Notes under the pieces: generated by a model
Told to the model about the DNA's origin: nothing
What the model saw: only the letters and a program-made list of their open reading frames with translations
Database searches by the model: none
Made by a program: the position numbers and the translations under genes
Virus record (IMG/VR): IMGVR_UViG_3300033153_016044
Span: 33,730 to 97,729 of that record
DNA length: 64,000 bases
Strand: one strand, 5' to 3'
From: a virus
In this document: piece after piece, positions 30,266-39,766 of the stretch
How positions within the stretch are numbered: position 1 is the first letter of the stretch
Layout: the number at the start of each line of letters is the position of its first letter

Positions 30266-31120
30266 TTATAGAACATTCCACATAGCACCAGTATATACCA
30301 AAGAGAAAGCTGCATATGCATTCTTGATTTGAACCTGAGTGTTACCATCGATATTGTTGCCGTTTCCACCAATTGTAATTCTATTTGCACCACTAGAGTT
30401 TCCGTTAGAATCTTTAATGTAATATAGCTGACCAATAAATGGAGACGCAGGCAGTGTAATTGTTGCCGGAGCAGAATCAACTAGCACCACGTTATCTGCA
30501 TCTGTTAATGTTCTTGAACCGCCACTTGTAACATGATATGCTTGACCACCAACCCAGTTTGTTCTTAGATTTCCACCATCAAGTGTCATTAGTCCAGAAC
30601 CACCAGCCGAGCCAACAAGCTCATCTCCTACCGCAGCAGACCAACCAGTATTCAAGTCTCCGGTAAAAGTCATTGCAGGAGCTGCTTCTGTTCCTAGACT
30701 AAATGGAGTAACTGCTCCAAGTCTAGTATAAGCGACATCTGTTCCATCCGAGAACAGAACAAACTCGTTAGTTCCTAGAGTTAACTCATTCCATTCCGGG
30801 GTAGAGTCTCCATAGATTATAGAACCCCTAGTGACAGCCGCAGTAGCAGTGTCGGTGTGAGTTCCTGATAGCAATCCGTGAGGTGCCCCGCCAGCGCCAG
30901 AGGCGTCTGGTGCAAGGGCCCACTTATTACCGTCCCACTTTAAAATCTGGTCTAATATAGGTGTGCCTTGCTCAACTGGGAAGCCAGCAATACCACTTAC
31001 AATTGTATTAAATAGTCCACCAGCAACGTCACCCTCTAGGACTCCATAGTCATTTAATACTGGGCCATCGCCTAGCGAGAAGAAAATATTTCCGCTAGTA
31101 GAAATTCCTGGATAACTCAT
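30266..31120 (-). CDS. Fibre-type protein with shared modules, 284 aa
   Basis: Paralogous in architecture to the 233-aa neighbour: HGLLSGTHTDT with GSIIYGD near residue 85, and a C-terminal GQLYYIKDSNG...NNIDG...AMWNVL module. Between them lies a beta-rich stretch with SLGTEAAPAMTFTGDLNTGW, a sequence type common in phage fibre shafts. Probable exposed fibre or decoration. Confidence 0.65.
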   Translation of the reverse strand: MSYPGISTSGNIFFSLGDGPVLNDYGVLEGDVAGGLFNTIVSGIAGFPVEQGTPILDQILKWDGNKWALAPDASGAGGAPHGLLSGTHTDTATAAVTRGSIIYGDSTPEWNELTLGTNEFVLFSDGTDVAYTRLGAVTPFSLGTEAAPAMTFTGDLNTGWSAAVGDELVGSAGGSGLMTLDGGNLRTNWVGGQAYHVTSGGSRTLTDADNVVLVDSAPATITLPASPFIGQLYYIKDSNGNSSGANRITIGGNGNNIDGNTQVQIKNAYAAFSLVYTGAMWNVL

Positions 31121-31135
31121 AATTTATCTCCTATT

Positions 31136-31633
31136 TTAAACAATACTCCACTCTGTGCCGTTCCAAGTTAGCATAATGGCCTGTTTATTCTGTGTCATAA
31201 TGAAAGAACTGAATCCGTCTATTAAATTAACGCCTGCTGTGACCGTGATGTTATTAATTGAAGCATCACCTTTTATATCCTTGATAATAATCACTTGTCC
31301 TAAAATAGGCGTATCGGAAAGTGTTATAGTTGTTGGTCCAGCAACAGTAGGATTAACAAAAATCCACACGTCATCTTGGAGTTGCGTATAGGTATTTGCA
31401 TTAACTATTATTGTTCCCCAAATTTCAGGAGCTTCTGGGTTCGGAAGAGGAGGATTTACAATGCCAAAATCAACTCCTTCATCATCTCCAATATCTACTC
31501 TTATATCTGTAAGTAGTAAATACGTTTGTCCACAAATATTCTGAATCGGCGCCGGAGGAGATACAGTGCCAGAGCCATAAATAACATCTTCATCATCTCC
31601 AGTATCAAGTCTTAAATCATTTATAAGGCTCAT
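31136..31633 (-). CDS. Short fibre-type protein with C-terminal IKD module, 165 aa
   Basis: The N-terminal half contains a duplicated short unit (DLRLDTGDDEDVIYG and DIRVDIGDDEGVDFG). The C-terminal half is the shared module GQVIIIKDIKGD...LIDG...LTWNGTEWSIV. A GGTGTAT promoter motif lies about 65 nt upstream, so this gene begins a transcription unit that also reads into the two longer fibre genes. Confidence 0.6.
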   Translation of the reverse strand: MSLINDLRLDTGDDEDVIYGSGTVSPPAPIQNICGQTYLLLTDIRVDIGDDEGVDFGIVNPPLPNPEAPEIWGTIIVNANTYTQLQDDVWIFVNPTVAGPTTITLSDTPILGQVIIIKDIKGDASINNITVTAGVNLIDGFSSFIMTQNKQAIMLTWNGTEWSIV

Positions 31634-31695
31634 TATGTTATTCCATTAGATTATATTTGTATTTAGCTTTGTCAATAGACGCTATTCCTATATTA

Positions 31696-31704
31696 ATATA
31701 CACC
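31696..31704 (-). promoter_or_regulatory. GGTGTAT late-type promoter (fibre genes)
   Basis: The minus strand reads GGTGTATATTAATA inside the 169-nt gap between 31634 and 31802. The rest of that gap is AT-rich, with a weak hairpin (AAACATTT with AAATGTTT) just past the 901-aa gene. Confidence 0.55.
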
Positions 31705-31802
31705 AATTTTATTATTGTTACGGACAACTTACAGTGCTTATTCCTACTGTGGTAGAACCGGGAAGATAAACATTTGTATTGGATGAAAATGTTTAATCCC
31801 TC

Positions 31803-34508
31803 TTATATATCAAGATTGTACTTATCTTCAGCATAAACTCTTAATCTATCAATTTCTATATTTGCAAGGGCTCTGCTATAAAATCCTACTTCAAAAATTA
31901 TTCCATTAAAATAATCACCAGCACCAAGATAGGTGCCAGAAGGAGGAGTAGTCCACACATCTAATGAGCCAGTAAATCTACCAAATGTGATATTGCCTAA
32001 ACCAGTTGGTTCAATACTTCCATCTACTTCAACATTGGTTTCAAATTCTGGATGTCCACCAGGGAATAATTGGCCAGCACTTTCAAATGATATGTTGCGC
32101 CATACGGCGAATCTTATCTTGCTTGCTTCTCCACCACTGGGAAGAGTTAGATTTCTTGTACCTTTACCACTAAAGGTAGAACCAGTATCTAAATCTTCTA
32201 GGCCCATATCGTAAGGTTCAGACACTCCACTAAGTGTAACCGAATAATATTCGTGAGCTGTAATGGCACCAGAAGCAGGATGGTCATTAGATAGACTCCA
32301 CATTGTATCTCTGCCACCAGTTATACCAGATGGTTCATAAATCATAAACACAGTGCACGGTGAGCCATCAATGGGTGAACCAGAAGCAAATAAGAAGTCT
32401 CCTGGTGAATCATCTATAAAACCAACTCCGGGCGGTTCTCCAACTCCACGAGGAAGAAATACAGGCTGCTTTGTTAAATCAGATTGTACTAAGAAAATAC
32501 CAGAAGCATAATCTGTCCAAGAACTAACTAATCCATCCATATCTATAATCATGTCGGCATTATTGCCATTCCACCAACCCTCTAGACTAGATATGTCTGT
32601 GGGGTCATCAATAACTAGTGGCACTGGTGGATTTAGTGTAAGCTGACCTACAAGTGGAAAATAATCATTTCTTCTAATTCCAGCAGCTTTTGCATTCCAT
32701 TCGAACCAGTAGGTTGTACCAGAAGCAACAATTATATTTTTTATTTCTATACCTGAGATTGAACCATGGCTTGTTGCAGTTATTATACATGGAGTTTCTG
32801 GAGCATGATGATTATTATCATACCACCATCTAACAGTATCTACAGAGTTTCCTTCTGGATTTCCAGAACTTGGAATAATAGAATAAGAAACTCTAAGCTC
32901 ACCGTCAACCTTAGTTGGTATAGCTCCTCTAAATACAATGTCTGCAAGTCTATTGCCGTTATTATCAACTTCTGAATGGCGACTTCCACCACCAAGCATG
33001 CCATGTGGCGCTCCTCTGTGGCGTGCTTCCTTAGCAGGAAGCCCTAAGAACTCAAATGAATGCGGTCCATTTTTTGAGGGCGCAGTAGGATGACTTCCGC
33101 CATCTACATTTCCCGAACCCCTGAATGCATGGTATAATAGGTTGGTAAAATCACCACCTCCATGCGAACGGTTGTCGCACTTTTGACCTGAGAATCTAGT
33201 AGAAACTACAATGGCAGACTTGCCAGTCCCATCTGACCCTCTTTCTTTTTGGTCCATGAAGACGCGAAGAACCATCTTCTCATCTTTTCTTTGCTTGTAT
33301 TCATCAAGCCCCAGAATTTCTAGTAGAAAATTGTCTGAATTATGACTTTCTTCTTGGTCTTGACCCAATCTAAATGGCTTACTTCTAAATCCAGTAACCA
33401 TATTGGTAGCAGATACATCTACTAAGTCTCCATTCTCATCTAATCGAAATGGCACTGCACGCAAGCCGTGGTTAGTTTGATTAGTAGATTCGGTCATGTC
33501 ATCCCAGCCAGCCGTTTCTGCAGCCGCTACATAGTAGGTCCACATTGTAGGGCCAGGGCCACCCGGATGAAGTCCGTCAACATTACCACTGTCGTATATA
33601 TTGTCAACAAAGATTAGTGGGCGACCCTCAAAATCATTATTATTATTAATTGATTCTCCAACAAAAACTCCACCAATATCACTTGCTTCTGCTGTAGTAA
33701 GATTAACTTGAAATTTAGTTGAGCCGCCATCTTCTAGACCAGAAGGTTTGACTTGTAAAATTTGAATATCATCAGAGCCGTCATGATTTATTAGGTATAG
33801 ATTATTTTGGAATGAACAGAAATCCATAGGGTGACGAGACTCCTGTGAAATTGAAAAGGTTCCTCCAGTTTTAGTTCTATAATTGTAAAATCCTATTTCT
33901 CCAGATGCAGATGTTAGATAGTAAATTCTATCTTTATGTTGTATCTCAGTTAAGATACCGCCCTCGGAATCATCTGGAGCTAATCCATTACCGCCAGCAC
34001 CGAAGCTTCCTATTTCCCACACGTTTGTATTACCATTCATGATTGCATAAAACCATGTTGACGTATCACTAACTGACCATGCAGTAGTTAAATGTGGAGC
34101 ATCATTAAAGTATGCTGGATAAAGTCCAAGGCAACTTGTAGATGCTGGAGTTTTTCCTGTTGCTATTTGAGATAAGTCCCATGTTAAAGTATCGTCATTA
34201 TAGACATAAATACCATCACCTATAAGCACATAGTCTTTACCCATGAAATTTACTGCACGATTTACAGCCTGCTTATTTATGTTTGAAGATTCTTCTGTCC
34301 CTGAGCTAATTTCTCCTAAGAAGACATTTGTATCATTTGAGAAGTAATCATATGTATTTCTTGATACATCTATTTGACTACCTACAGGAGCTTTTTCATT
34401 ACGAGTGTTACAGTTAGAACCTGATTTTTCATCTCCGTAATTATTAGAGCCCTGCTCGGCTGGTGGCCAAAAGTATCTGCAGTATAGAACCCAATCTAGT
34501 GGTGGCAT
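31803..34508 (-). CDS. Large surface protein with propeller-like and LamG-type lectin regions, 901 aa
   Basis: The N-terminal part has repeated Tyr/Trp-containing blade-like segments (GIYVYNDDTLTWDLS, GSFGAGGNG). The middle is beta-rich, with HGMLGGGSRHSEVDNNGN. The C-terminal ~240 residues begin DISSLEGWWNGNNADMI and VSSWTDYASG, the usual opening of a concanavalin/LamG-like lectin domain in phage surface proteins. It ends ALANIEIDRLRVYAEDKY, also typical of that domain. A glycan-binding fibre or decoration is likely. It lies in the block between capsid and neck genes. Confidence 0.65.
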   Translation of the reverse strand: MPPLDWVLYCRYFWPPAEQGSNNYGDEKSGSNCNTRNEKAPVGSQIDVSRNTYDYFSNDTNVFLGEISSGTEESSNINKQAVNRAVNFMGKDYVLIGDGIYVYNDDTLTWDLSQIATGKTPASTSCLGLYPAYFNDAPHLTTAWSVSDTSTWFYAIMNGNTNVWEIGSFGAGGNGLAPDDSEGGILTEIQHKDRIYYLTSASGEIGFYNYRTKTGGTFSISQESRHPMDFCSFQNNLYLINHDGSDDIQILQVKPSGLEDGGSTKFQVNLTTAEASDIGGVFVGESINNNNDFEGRPLIFVDNIYDSGNVDGLHPGGPGPTMWTYYVAAAETAGWDDMTESTNQTNHGLRAVPFRLDENGDLVDVSATNMVTGFRSKPFRLGQDQEESHNSDNFLLEILGLDEYKQRKDEKMVLRVFMDQKERGSDGTGKSAIVVSTRFSGQKCDNRSHGGGDFTNLLYHAFRGSGNVDGGSHPTAPSKNGPHSFEFLGLPAKEARHRGAPHGMLGGGSRHSEVDNNGNRLADIVFRGAIPTKVDGELRVSYSIIPSSGNPEGNSVDTVRWWYDNNHHAPETPCIITATSHGSISGIEIKNIIVASGTTYWFEWNAKAAGIRRNDYFPLVGQLTLNPPVPLVIDDPTDISSLEGWWNGNNADMIIDMDGLVSSWTDYASGIFLVQSDLTKQPVFLPRGVGEPPGVGFIDDSPGDFLFASGSPIDGSPCTVFMIYEPSGITGGRDTMWSLSNDHPASGAITAHEYYSVTLSGVSEPYDMGLEDLDTGSTFSGKGTRNLTLPSGGEASKIRFAVWRNISFESAGQLFPGGHPEFETNVEVDGSIEPTGLGNITFGRFTGSLDVWTTPPSGTYLGAGDYFNGIIFEVGFYSRALANIEIDRLRVYAEDKYNLDI

Positions 34509-34518
34509 AATAGTTCTC

Positions 34519-34860
34519 CTATGGACAAGTCATAGTATTTGTTCCAGGCCCGCTAAGTGTGCTTTGGCCGGGTGACGATAGTATATTTAGTGCACACAGG
34601 CCAGCCATGCTTGATGTTCCAGCTTCACCGAGTGCTTCTTCAATTGCAGTAAGGGGCTGGTAAATAGTTCCAGCTTCTCCAAGCGCTTCTTCAATTGCAG
34701 TAAGGGGCTGGTAAATAGTTCCAGCTTCACTTAATGCTTGCTCATCTACAGCAAAAATCTGCAGGATTGTTGAAGATTCACTAACTTTACCTTCACTAGC
34801 TTCATTCCAGAATGCTAATACTGGTACTGTAAATCCTAATGTGAAATTTTCATTAGCCAT
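34519..34860 (-). CDS. Small protein with 17-residue tandem repeats, 113 aa
   Basis: The centre is a perfect tandem repeat of EALGEAGTIYQPLTAIE preceded by a diverged copy. The C-terminus is Gly/Ser/Pro-rich. It sits between a lectin-type protein and two duplicated propeller-like proteins and is probably a small virion accessory. Not recognised as a family. Confidence 0.5.
   Translation of the reverse strand: MANENFTLGFTVPVLAFWNEASEGKVSESSTILQIFAVDEQALSEAGTIYQPLTAIEEALGEAGTIYQPLTAIEEALGEAGTSSMAGLCALNILSSPGQSTLSGPGTNTMTCP
34634..34735. repeat. 51-bp tandem repeat, two near-identical copies
   Basis: A 51-bp unit beginning GCTTCTTCAATTGCAGTAAG occurs at 34634 and again at 34685, followed by a partial copy. 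It encodes the 17-residue repeat and is a site where copy number could vary by slippage. Confidence 0.85.
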
Positions 34861-34867
34861 AATTCAC

Positions 34868-36328
34868 CTACGGTATAAATACCCTAGCAGAGACTTTTGG
34901 ATTATCGCCGCTGACAATACCATCCAAGGCAGCACTCCATCCAATAGTTATCTTTGTCGAATTGTCTGCCGCAAGACCAATCACGCGATTTCCTACAACT
35001 GAACCTACTGTTGTCGAAGCTATAGTGCCTCGCGTTCTGGTATTCTCACCTTCCTTATCATAAAATAATTCTAATGCAACACCAGCTTGGCCATCTCCAT
35101 ATACAGTAAATTCACAATTAACATTAGCACCAGCCACAGTTAAGCAAGGTTGGGAAACGTTAAGTGTTCCACTACCAGACCAGATAGAGCCACCACCAGT
35201 TCCATTTCCTGTACTAATGTCATCAAAAGACCTATTATTTAAGGTGTGAGCTACAAGCTCTAGTATTCCGCTTGGCGCATTACTCCACCTATATAGTTCC
35301 GCACTTGTTGATTGACTAGAATTTGCATGTATCATCATTTCATAAATTGGGTCTATTCCACTATTCGTTACACCATCTATTCTCAAGGTCATAGATTCTG
35401 CTTCACCATTTGTAGCACTAAGTTCAGATGGTATTACAACGCTTGTTACATTTGCTTGACTAAGGAAATCTCCATTGGCATCTAGAGTTATCTCATGACA
35501 TTGCCAACCAACTCCATCTCCTTGATTTCCACCTGGATAGAAGAGGAATATTTTACCATCAATTTCGCACGCTGTGCCTGAAAGACGCAAGTCTGTACTA
35601 ACAGTCCCCCTCTCCTGAGTTCCTATAGTAGCTTGGTTTATAAAGGACAAGCCAGACTTTTTATGAAAGAAAACAGAATCTGTAAATTGTCCATATCCCA
35701 TATAATAAATATTGTCATTTACTACAAGCAAAGGGTCATGTGCCTGGTATCCATTACCACCTAGGTTCACCATTGTTTTTTCTTTTAAGTTATATTCGTA
35801 GAGTCGGACTTGGCCGGTTGCCCTATCACTCTTAAAAACAATAGAGTTTCTCCACGACACAGCATTAACCGCCAGTGTATTTCTAGTGTCATTAAGATAG
35901 AATTGCCAGTCACCAAGATATTGCTCCTCAGTTATATTGAAGTCTTTATCTATTCTGACAAATGCTATTTCTCTGGTGTCAAGGGACGCATATGCACAGA
36001 CTAATACTCCGCTACCTTCGACTGATGCGGGGGTCCACCCCATCTTAAACATTCTTTTTAGCTCGCTCGTCTCTGGATTCGCTAACGTATAGAATGGCTC
36101 CCAATCACCAGAATTGGCAACATCATATTTGAAAATCGTATCTCTGTTTATCGCATACAGGTCATTCTCCCAATGTATCACCCTATTTTGTTGTAGAGCC
36201 ACGGCATCAAGTTCCGAAACTCCAAAGTCGGTACCTACCTGAATCATTTCTCCATCTATTTCTTGGAAAACAGCACACTTAGGATGGACAGTAGACCTAT
36301 GCCTCATATATAAAAATCTCTGTGTCAT
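34868..36328 (-). CDS. Duplicated virion surface protein, copy 2 (486 aa)
   Basis: The N-terminus MTQRFLYMRHRSTVHPKCAV and the phrase HWENDLYAINRDTIFKYDVA are nearly the same as in the adjacent upstream gene, and similarity runs to the end (GDNPKVSARVFIP). Repeated blade-like units suggest a beta-propeller in the first 300 residues, followed by a beta-sandwich. Tandem duplication within the fibre block is clear. Function is unknown, and a receptor or decoration role is plausible. Confidence 0.65.
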   Translation of the reverse strand: MTQRFLYMRHRSTVHPKCAVFQEIDGEMIQVGTDFGVSELDAVALQQNRVIHWENDLYAINRDTIFKYDVANSGDWEPFYTLANPETSELKRMFKMGWTPASVEGSGVLVCAYASLDTREIAFVRIDKDFNITEEQYLGDWQFYLNDTRNTLAVNAVSWRNSIVFKSDRATGQVRLYEYNLKEKTMVNLGGNGYQAHDPLLVVNDNIYYMGYGQFTDSVFFHKKSGLSFINQATIGTQERGTVSTDLRLSGTACEIDGKIFLFYPGGNQGDGVGWQCHEITLDANGDFLSQANVTSVVIPSELSATNGEAESMTLRIDGVTNSGIDPIYEMMIHANSSQSTSAELYRWSNAPSGILELVAHTLNNRSFDDISTGNGTGGGSIWSGSGTLNVSQPCLTVAGANVNCEFTVYGDGQAGVALELFYDKEGENTRTRGTIASTTVGSVVGNRVIGLAADNSTKITIGWSAALDGIVSGDNPKVSARVFIP

Positions 36329-36336
36329 AATAGCTC

Positions 36337-37821
36337 CTATGGTATAAATACTCTAACAGAAACTTTTGGATTATCACCGCCGACAATACCATCTGAAATT
36401 GCATCCCATACGAGAGTTACTTCCGTTGTATTATCTGCTACTAGGCCGGAAGCTGAATTATTTATGAGCGTGCCATGTGTTGTTGAAAGAATAGTTCCAC
36501 GCGTTATAGTGTTCTCGCCATTCTTATCATACAACAATTCCAGTACAACACCGGATTGATTAACTCCATAGATAGTAGTTTTACATTTAATGTTATAAGG
36601 CGGCTGGTTACCTAGAGGAGCAACGTAAGACAAGCAAGATTGGGCAGCATTTAAGGTTCCACTACCAGACCAGATAAATCCGCCACCAGTTCCATTAGAT
36701 GTAGCGACATCACTAAAGGCCCTGTTATTCATTGTTGCATCTATAAGTTCCAGTATTCCAGATGGAGCATTATTCCACCTATATAGATTACAGCTTGTCC
36801 CTTGACTTTGATTATTACGATTAATAAATTCATAGATAGGGTCTACTCCACTATTCGTAACACCATCTATCCTTATCATCATAGAGGTTTCCGAACCATT
36901 TGAAGAACTAAGTGATGTTGGCAAAACAACACTGGTAACATTCGCCTGGGAAAGAAAATCTCCATTTGAATCAAGAGTTATTTCGTGGCACTGCCAACCT
37001 GGTCCATCGCCTTGATTTCCTCCTGGTTGAAATAAAAATATCTTGCCGTCAATTTCACATGCGGTTCCTACCATGCCTCCATTACTACCAGTAGTTCCTC
37101 GTTCTTGAGTTCCTATTTGCGCTTGGTTAAGATACGAAAGGCCGAATTTCTTTAAGAATCTACACGTATCGTCAAACTCTCCATATCCCATGGAGTAAAT
37201 ATTGTCTCCAATAACAAGAAGAGGATTGGCGGGATTATAACCGGTGGTACCATTTTGTGTTAAAGTTTTTTCTTTTAGGTTATAGTCCCAATTTCTAGTT
37301 TGGACAGTTGCAGTGGTGCTTCTAAAAACAATAGAGTTTCTCCACGATACCGCACCCTTCGCAAGATGGGTTCTTGCATCATTAAGATTAGGTAAGTCAT
37401 TATCGAAATACTCATCTTCGGTTACATTAAGGTCTTTATCAATTAAAACAAATCTAATGCCGGGCTCGGTGACCGGCGAATAAGCGCACACTAATACGCC
37501 ACTACCTTCAATAGATGCTACGGTAAATCCCATCTTAAATCCCTTGGTCAACTCCGTGACTCTTGGACTTGCAAATGTATACCATACGCCCCAATCACCA
37601 GAATTAGCCACATCATACTTAAAGATAGTATCTCTATTAATTGCGTATAGGTCATTCTCCCAGTGTATAACTCTATTTTGTTCAATGGTTAAAATGGCAG
37701 AATCTTCTGATGTTCCAAAGTCAGTTCCCACTTGAACCACTTGTCCATCAATCTCTTGAAATACTGCACACTGTGCATGAACGCTGGACTTATGCCTAAT
37801 GTATAAAAATGGTTGTGTCAT
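36337..37821 (-). CDS. Duplicated virion surface protein, copy 1 (494 aa)
   Basis: Paralogue of the 486-aa gene 8 nt downstream. Both open with MTQxFLYxRHxSxVHxxCAVF and share IFLFxPGGNQGDG and the C-terminal GDNPKVSxRVFIP. Copies differ mainly in surface-type segments, for example DWEPFYTLANPE versus DWGVWYTFASPR, as expected for duplicated binding proteins under diversification. No enzymatic motif is seen. Confidence 0.65.
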   Translation of the reverse strand: MTQPFLYIRHKSSVHAQCAVFQEIDGQVVQVGTDFGTSEDSAILTIEQNRVIHWENDLYAINRDTIFKYDVANSGDWGVWYTFASPRVTELTKGFKMGFTVASIEGSGVLVCAYSPVTEPGIRFVLIDKDLNVTEDEYFDNDLPNLNDARTHLAKGAVSWRNSIVFRSTTATVQTRNWDYNLKEKTLTQNGTTGYNPANPLLVIGDNIYSMGYGEFDDTCRFLKKFGLSYLNQAQIGTQERGTTGSNGGMVGTACEIDGKIFLFQPGGNQGDGPGWQCHEITLDSNGDFLSQANVTSVVLPTSLSSSNGSETSMMIRIDGVTNSGVDPIYEFINRNNQSQGTSCNLYRWNNAPSGILELIDATMNNRAFSDVATSNGTGGGFIWSGSGTLNAAQSCLSYVAPLGNQPPYNIKCKTTIYGVNQSGVVLELLYDKNGENTITRGTILSTTHGTLINNSASGLVADNTTEVTLVWDAISDGIVGGDNPKVSVRVFIP

Positions 37822-37831
37822 TTAAAACTCC

Positions 37832-38857
37832 TTATACCCAGGTAATTCCACCATTGAAGATTGTTAGGACTTGTCCTTCATCTCCAGATGGCAACACCTG
37901 TAGGTTGCCAGCGCCATCTGCATAAAGAATGTCGCCGGGGTTATATGATGTTTGTTCAGTTCCTCCATACTCTTGCGTAATTCCACTACCTTGCCATGAG
38001 CCAGCAGTAACGAGACCAAGCTCCGATACTCCACTAGACTTAACTACTAGTGAATCGAAAGCCGGAAGCGTAGCTCCACTGACAACGGTTAAGAAACCAA
38101 CGGTAAGTGGGTCTGTAACTCCTCCAGCAGCAGCGGCCCAAGCTGGGATACCACTTACAACCGTTAGAACTTCTCCTACTGCACCAATGCTTATGTTGCC
38201 AAACTCATCTGTTCCAGAAGCATAGAGAATGTCTCCAACGGCTCCAGTTAAGTCAAGAGATGAAAGAGTAATATTTGTAGTTCCGGCAACAGTTAATGTA
38301 CCAGGAATAACTAGTCCGCTTCCACCTGCTGTAGCAGTAATAGCACTATTCTTAATCAACTCACCAGTGATGCCATCATAGAGCGCTAGGGCGTCATCAG
38401 TAGCTAGAGCTGGTCCAACAACAAATCCACTAGCTGCTAAATCTAATCCTGCGATATTTCCTAGAACTGTAAGGTCACCACTAACAAAGGTATTACCTTC
38501 TATGCTTATGTTGCCAAGGTCATCTATTAAAATAAGACCTTCTTGAATAACCTTTCCACTTATTCCATCAAATCTAACTAATGCATTATCTGTAGATGCA
38601 CTAGGGCCAGTTACATCTCCTAGTCCACTACCGGCCTGAGCCGTCCAGGAAGGAACTCCTGCAACAATCACAAGATGGTCTAATTCAGAACCTACTGGGA
38701 GTCTTTTCCAAAAGATTCCTGTAGCTGAAATTATTATATCTCCAGCTAGCGGAGCTTCTGGAGTAGTATCACTATGTGACGCAGATAATAGGTCATGCGT
38801 AATTGGAGCTGGTGATGAGCCTGACCCCGGAGGACTGGGGAATCCTGCGAACGACAT
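37832..38857 (-). CDS. Fibre-type repeat protein, 341 aa
   Basis: Starts with a Pro/Ser/Gly-rich segment, then the THDLLSASHSDT module. Repeated GDILYASG or GDILYADG units each end in a Trp (GIPAWAAA, GGITWV). Units of the form DDALALYDGITGELIKNS and DNALVRFDGISGKVIQEG are also repeated. Such repeats build trimeric fibre shafts in many phages. It shares the HDLLS module with the 233- and 284-aa proteins. Confidence 0.65.
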   Translation of the reverse strand: MSFAGFPSPPGSGSSPAPITHDLLSASHSDTTPEAPLAGDIIISATGIFWKRLPVGSELDHLVIVAGVPSWTAQAGSGLGDVTGPSASTDNALVRFDGISGKVIQEGLILIDDLGNISIEGNTFVSGDLTVLGNIAGLDLAASGFVVGPALATDDALALYDGITGELIKNSAITATAGGSGLVIPGTLTVAGTTNITLSSLDLTGAVGDILYASGTDEFGNISIGAVGEVLTVVSGIPAWAAAAGGVTDPLTVGFLTVVSGATLPAFDSLVVKSSGVSELGLVTAGSWQGSGITQEYGGTEQTSYNPGDILYADGAGNLQVLPSGDEGQVLTIFNGGITWV

Positions 38858-38866
38858 AGTGCCTCC

Positions 38867-39298
38867 TTAGACCAAGCGCCAGATATCAGAACCAGCATAG
38901 ATAAACGACCACGACTGGTAACAATTGCTTAGTGGAAATTCTGGTAAAATACCTTCTATTAATTGAGTTCCGCTGGCTACTATTCTTTTAGTAGCACCTG
39001 AACAGCCATCTCCTGCGCCATCTTTAATTTCATATCTCTTTCCTACTAGCGCATCAGTAGGTAGAACTACGTCATAACTGCCAGAAGCAGCCATGACAAC
39101 AAATTCGAAGATAGCCTCGGTAGAACCTGGTGCAACCACAGTGACTGCCGTAGTCAGGTTAGTTACGCGATAGACTCCGCTACCTCCTAATCCTAATGCT
39201 ATTATATCCTCCAGCCTAAGAAGGTCGTGGTCATCCATAGCCCCAACACTATTTTGCTTAGCGGAGCGCCTATAATTTTCTTGCCAAATACTTCCCAT
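38867..39298 (-). CDS. Short fibre/head-attachment protein with IKD module, 143 aa
   Basis: The N-terminal ~45 residues contain MDDHDLLRLEDIIALGLGG, a different anchor from its neighbours. The remainder is the shared C-terminal module (GKRYEIKDGAGDG...IEG...IYAGSDIWRLV). It is one of the first genes after the capsid gene and its terminator, so it may be an adaptor tying the fibre proteins to the virion. That is inference. Confidence 0.55.
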   Translation of the reverse strand: MGSIWQENYRRSAKQNSVGAMDDHDLLRLEDIIALGLGGSGVYRVTNLTTAVTVVAPGSTEAIFEFVVMAASGSYDVVLPTDALVGKRYEIKDGAGDGCSGATKRIVASGTQLIEGILPEFPLSNCYQSWSFIYAGSDIWRLV

Positions 39299-39310
39299 TT
39301 TTATAGCTCC

Positions 39311-39661
39311 TTAACAAATTACTTTTTGTATGGCTCTGCATAATGCACGCTTTTCTTGAATATTTGTATTACGATTCCGAATATACTTTATTCCGATACC
39401 ATTGGCTATCTGTGTCAAAATATTCATATCTAATTTATAAAGTTGAGATAGTTTAAAAGAGGCATTCGGAAAATCTTTTTTATATTTATTCTCTAGCCAT
39501 ATCTTAGTATATTCAGCCTCTTCTAATATATCTCTCTTCTGTTTAAAAATACTCAGAGAAATATCTGTAGGACCAAAGGAGCCATAGGCAAATTTTCTGC
39601 CGTAAACTCTTTTATTATCCATAATTGTGTATGACATTTCGTTTTTTAAATATACCAACAT
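39311..39661 (-). CDS. Hypothetical protein, 116 aa
   Basis: A basic helical protein, unlike its beta-rich fibre neighbours, with a Lys/Arg-rich C-terminal half (RNRNTNIQEKRALCRAIQKV) that could bind nucleic acid. It starts the transcription unit after the capsid terminator. GGAG about 10 nt before the ATG at 39661 supports that start; MSYTIMDN at 39637 is a weaker alternative. Confidence 0.5.
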   Translation of the reverse strand: MLVYLKNEMSYTIMDNKRVYGRKFAYGSFGPTDISLSIFKQKRDILEEAEYTKIWLENKYKKDFPNASFKLSQLYKLDMNILTQIANGIGIKYIRNRNTNIQEKRALCRAIQKVIC

Positions 39662-39679
39662 TTAGATAGGCTCCATTAA

Positions 39680-39689
39680 ATAATACACC
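39680..39689 (-). promoter_or_regulatory. GGTGTAT late-type promoter (fibre block)
   Basis: The minus strand reads GGTGTATTATTTAA just downstream of the capsid terminator and about 20 nt before the 116-aa gene. This would start a very short-leader transcript into the fibre block. Confidence 0.55.
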
Positions 39690-39706
39690 AAAGTGAATAA
39701 ATAAAG

Positions 39707-39743
39707 AAAAAGCGGACACTAGAAATATCCAGTATCCGCTTTT
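39707..39743 (-). terminator. Intrinsic terminator after the major capsid gene
   Basis: On the minus strand AAAAGCGGATACT pairs with AGTGTCCGCTTTT around a 10-nt loop, with T residues following. The flanking A and T runs mean it could also work for plus-strand transcripts. Confidence 0.85.
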
Positions 39744-39766
39744 AAATGTGCAGCCAAATAAATGAC

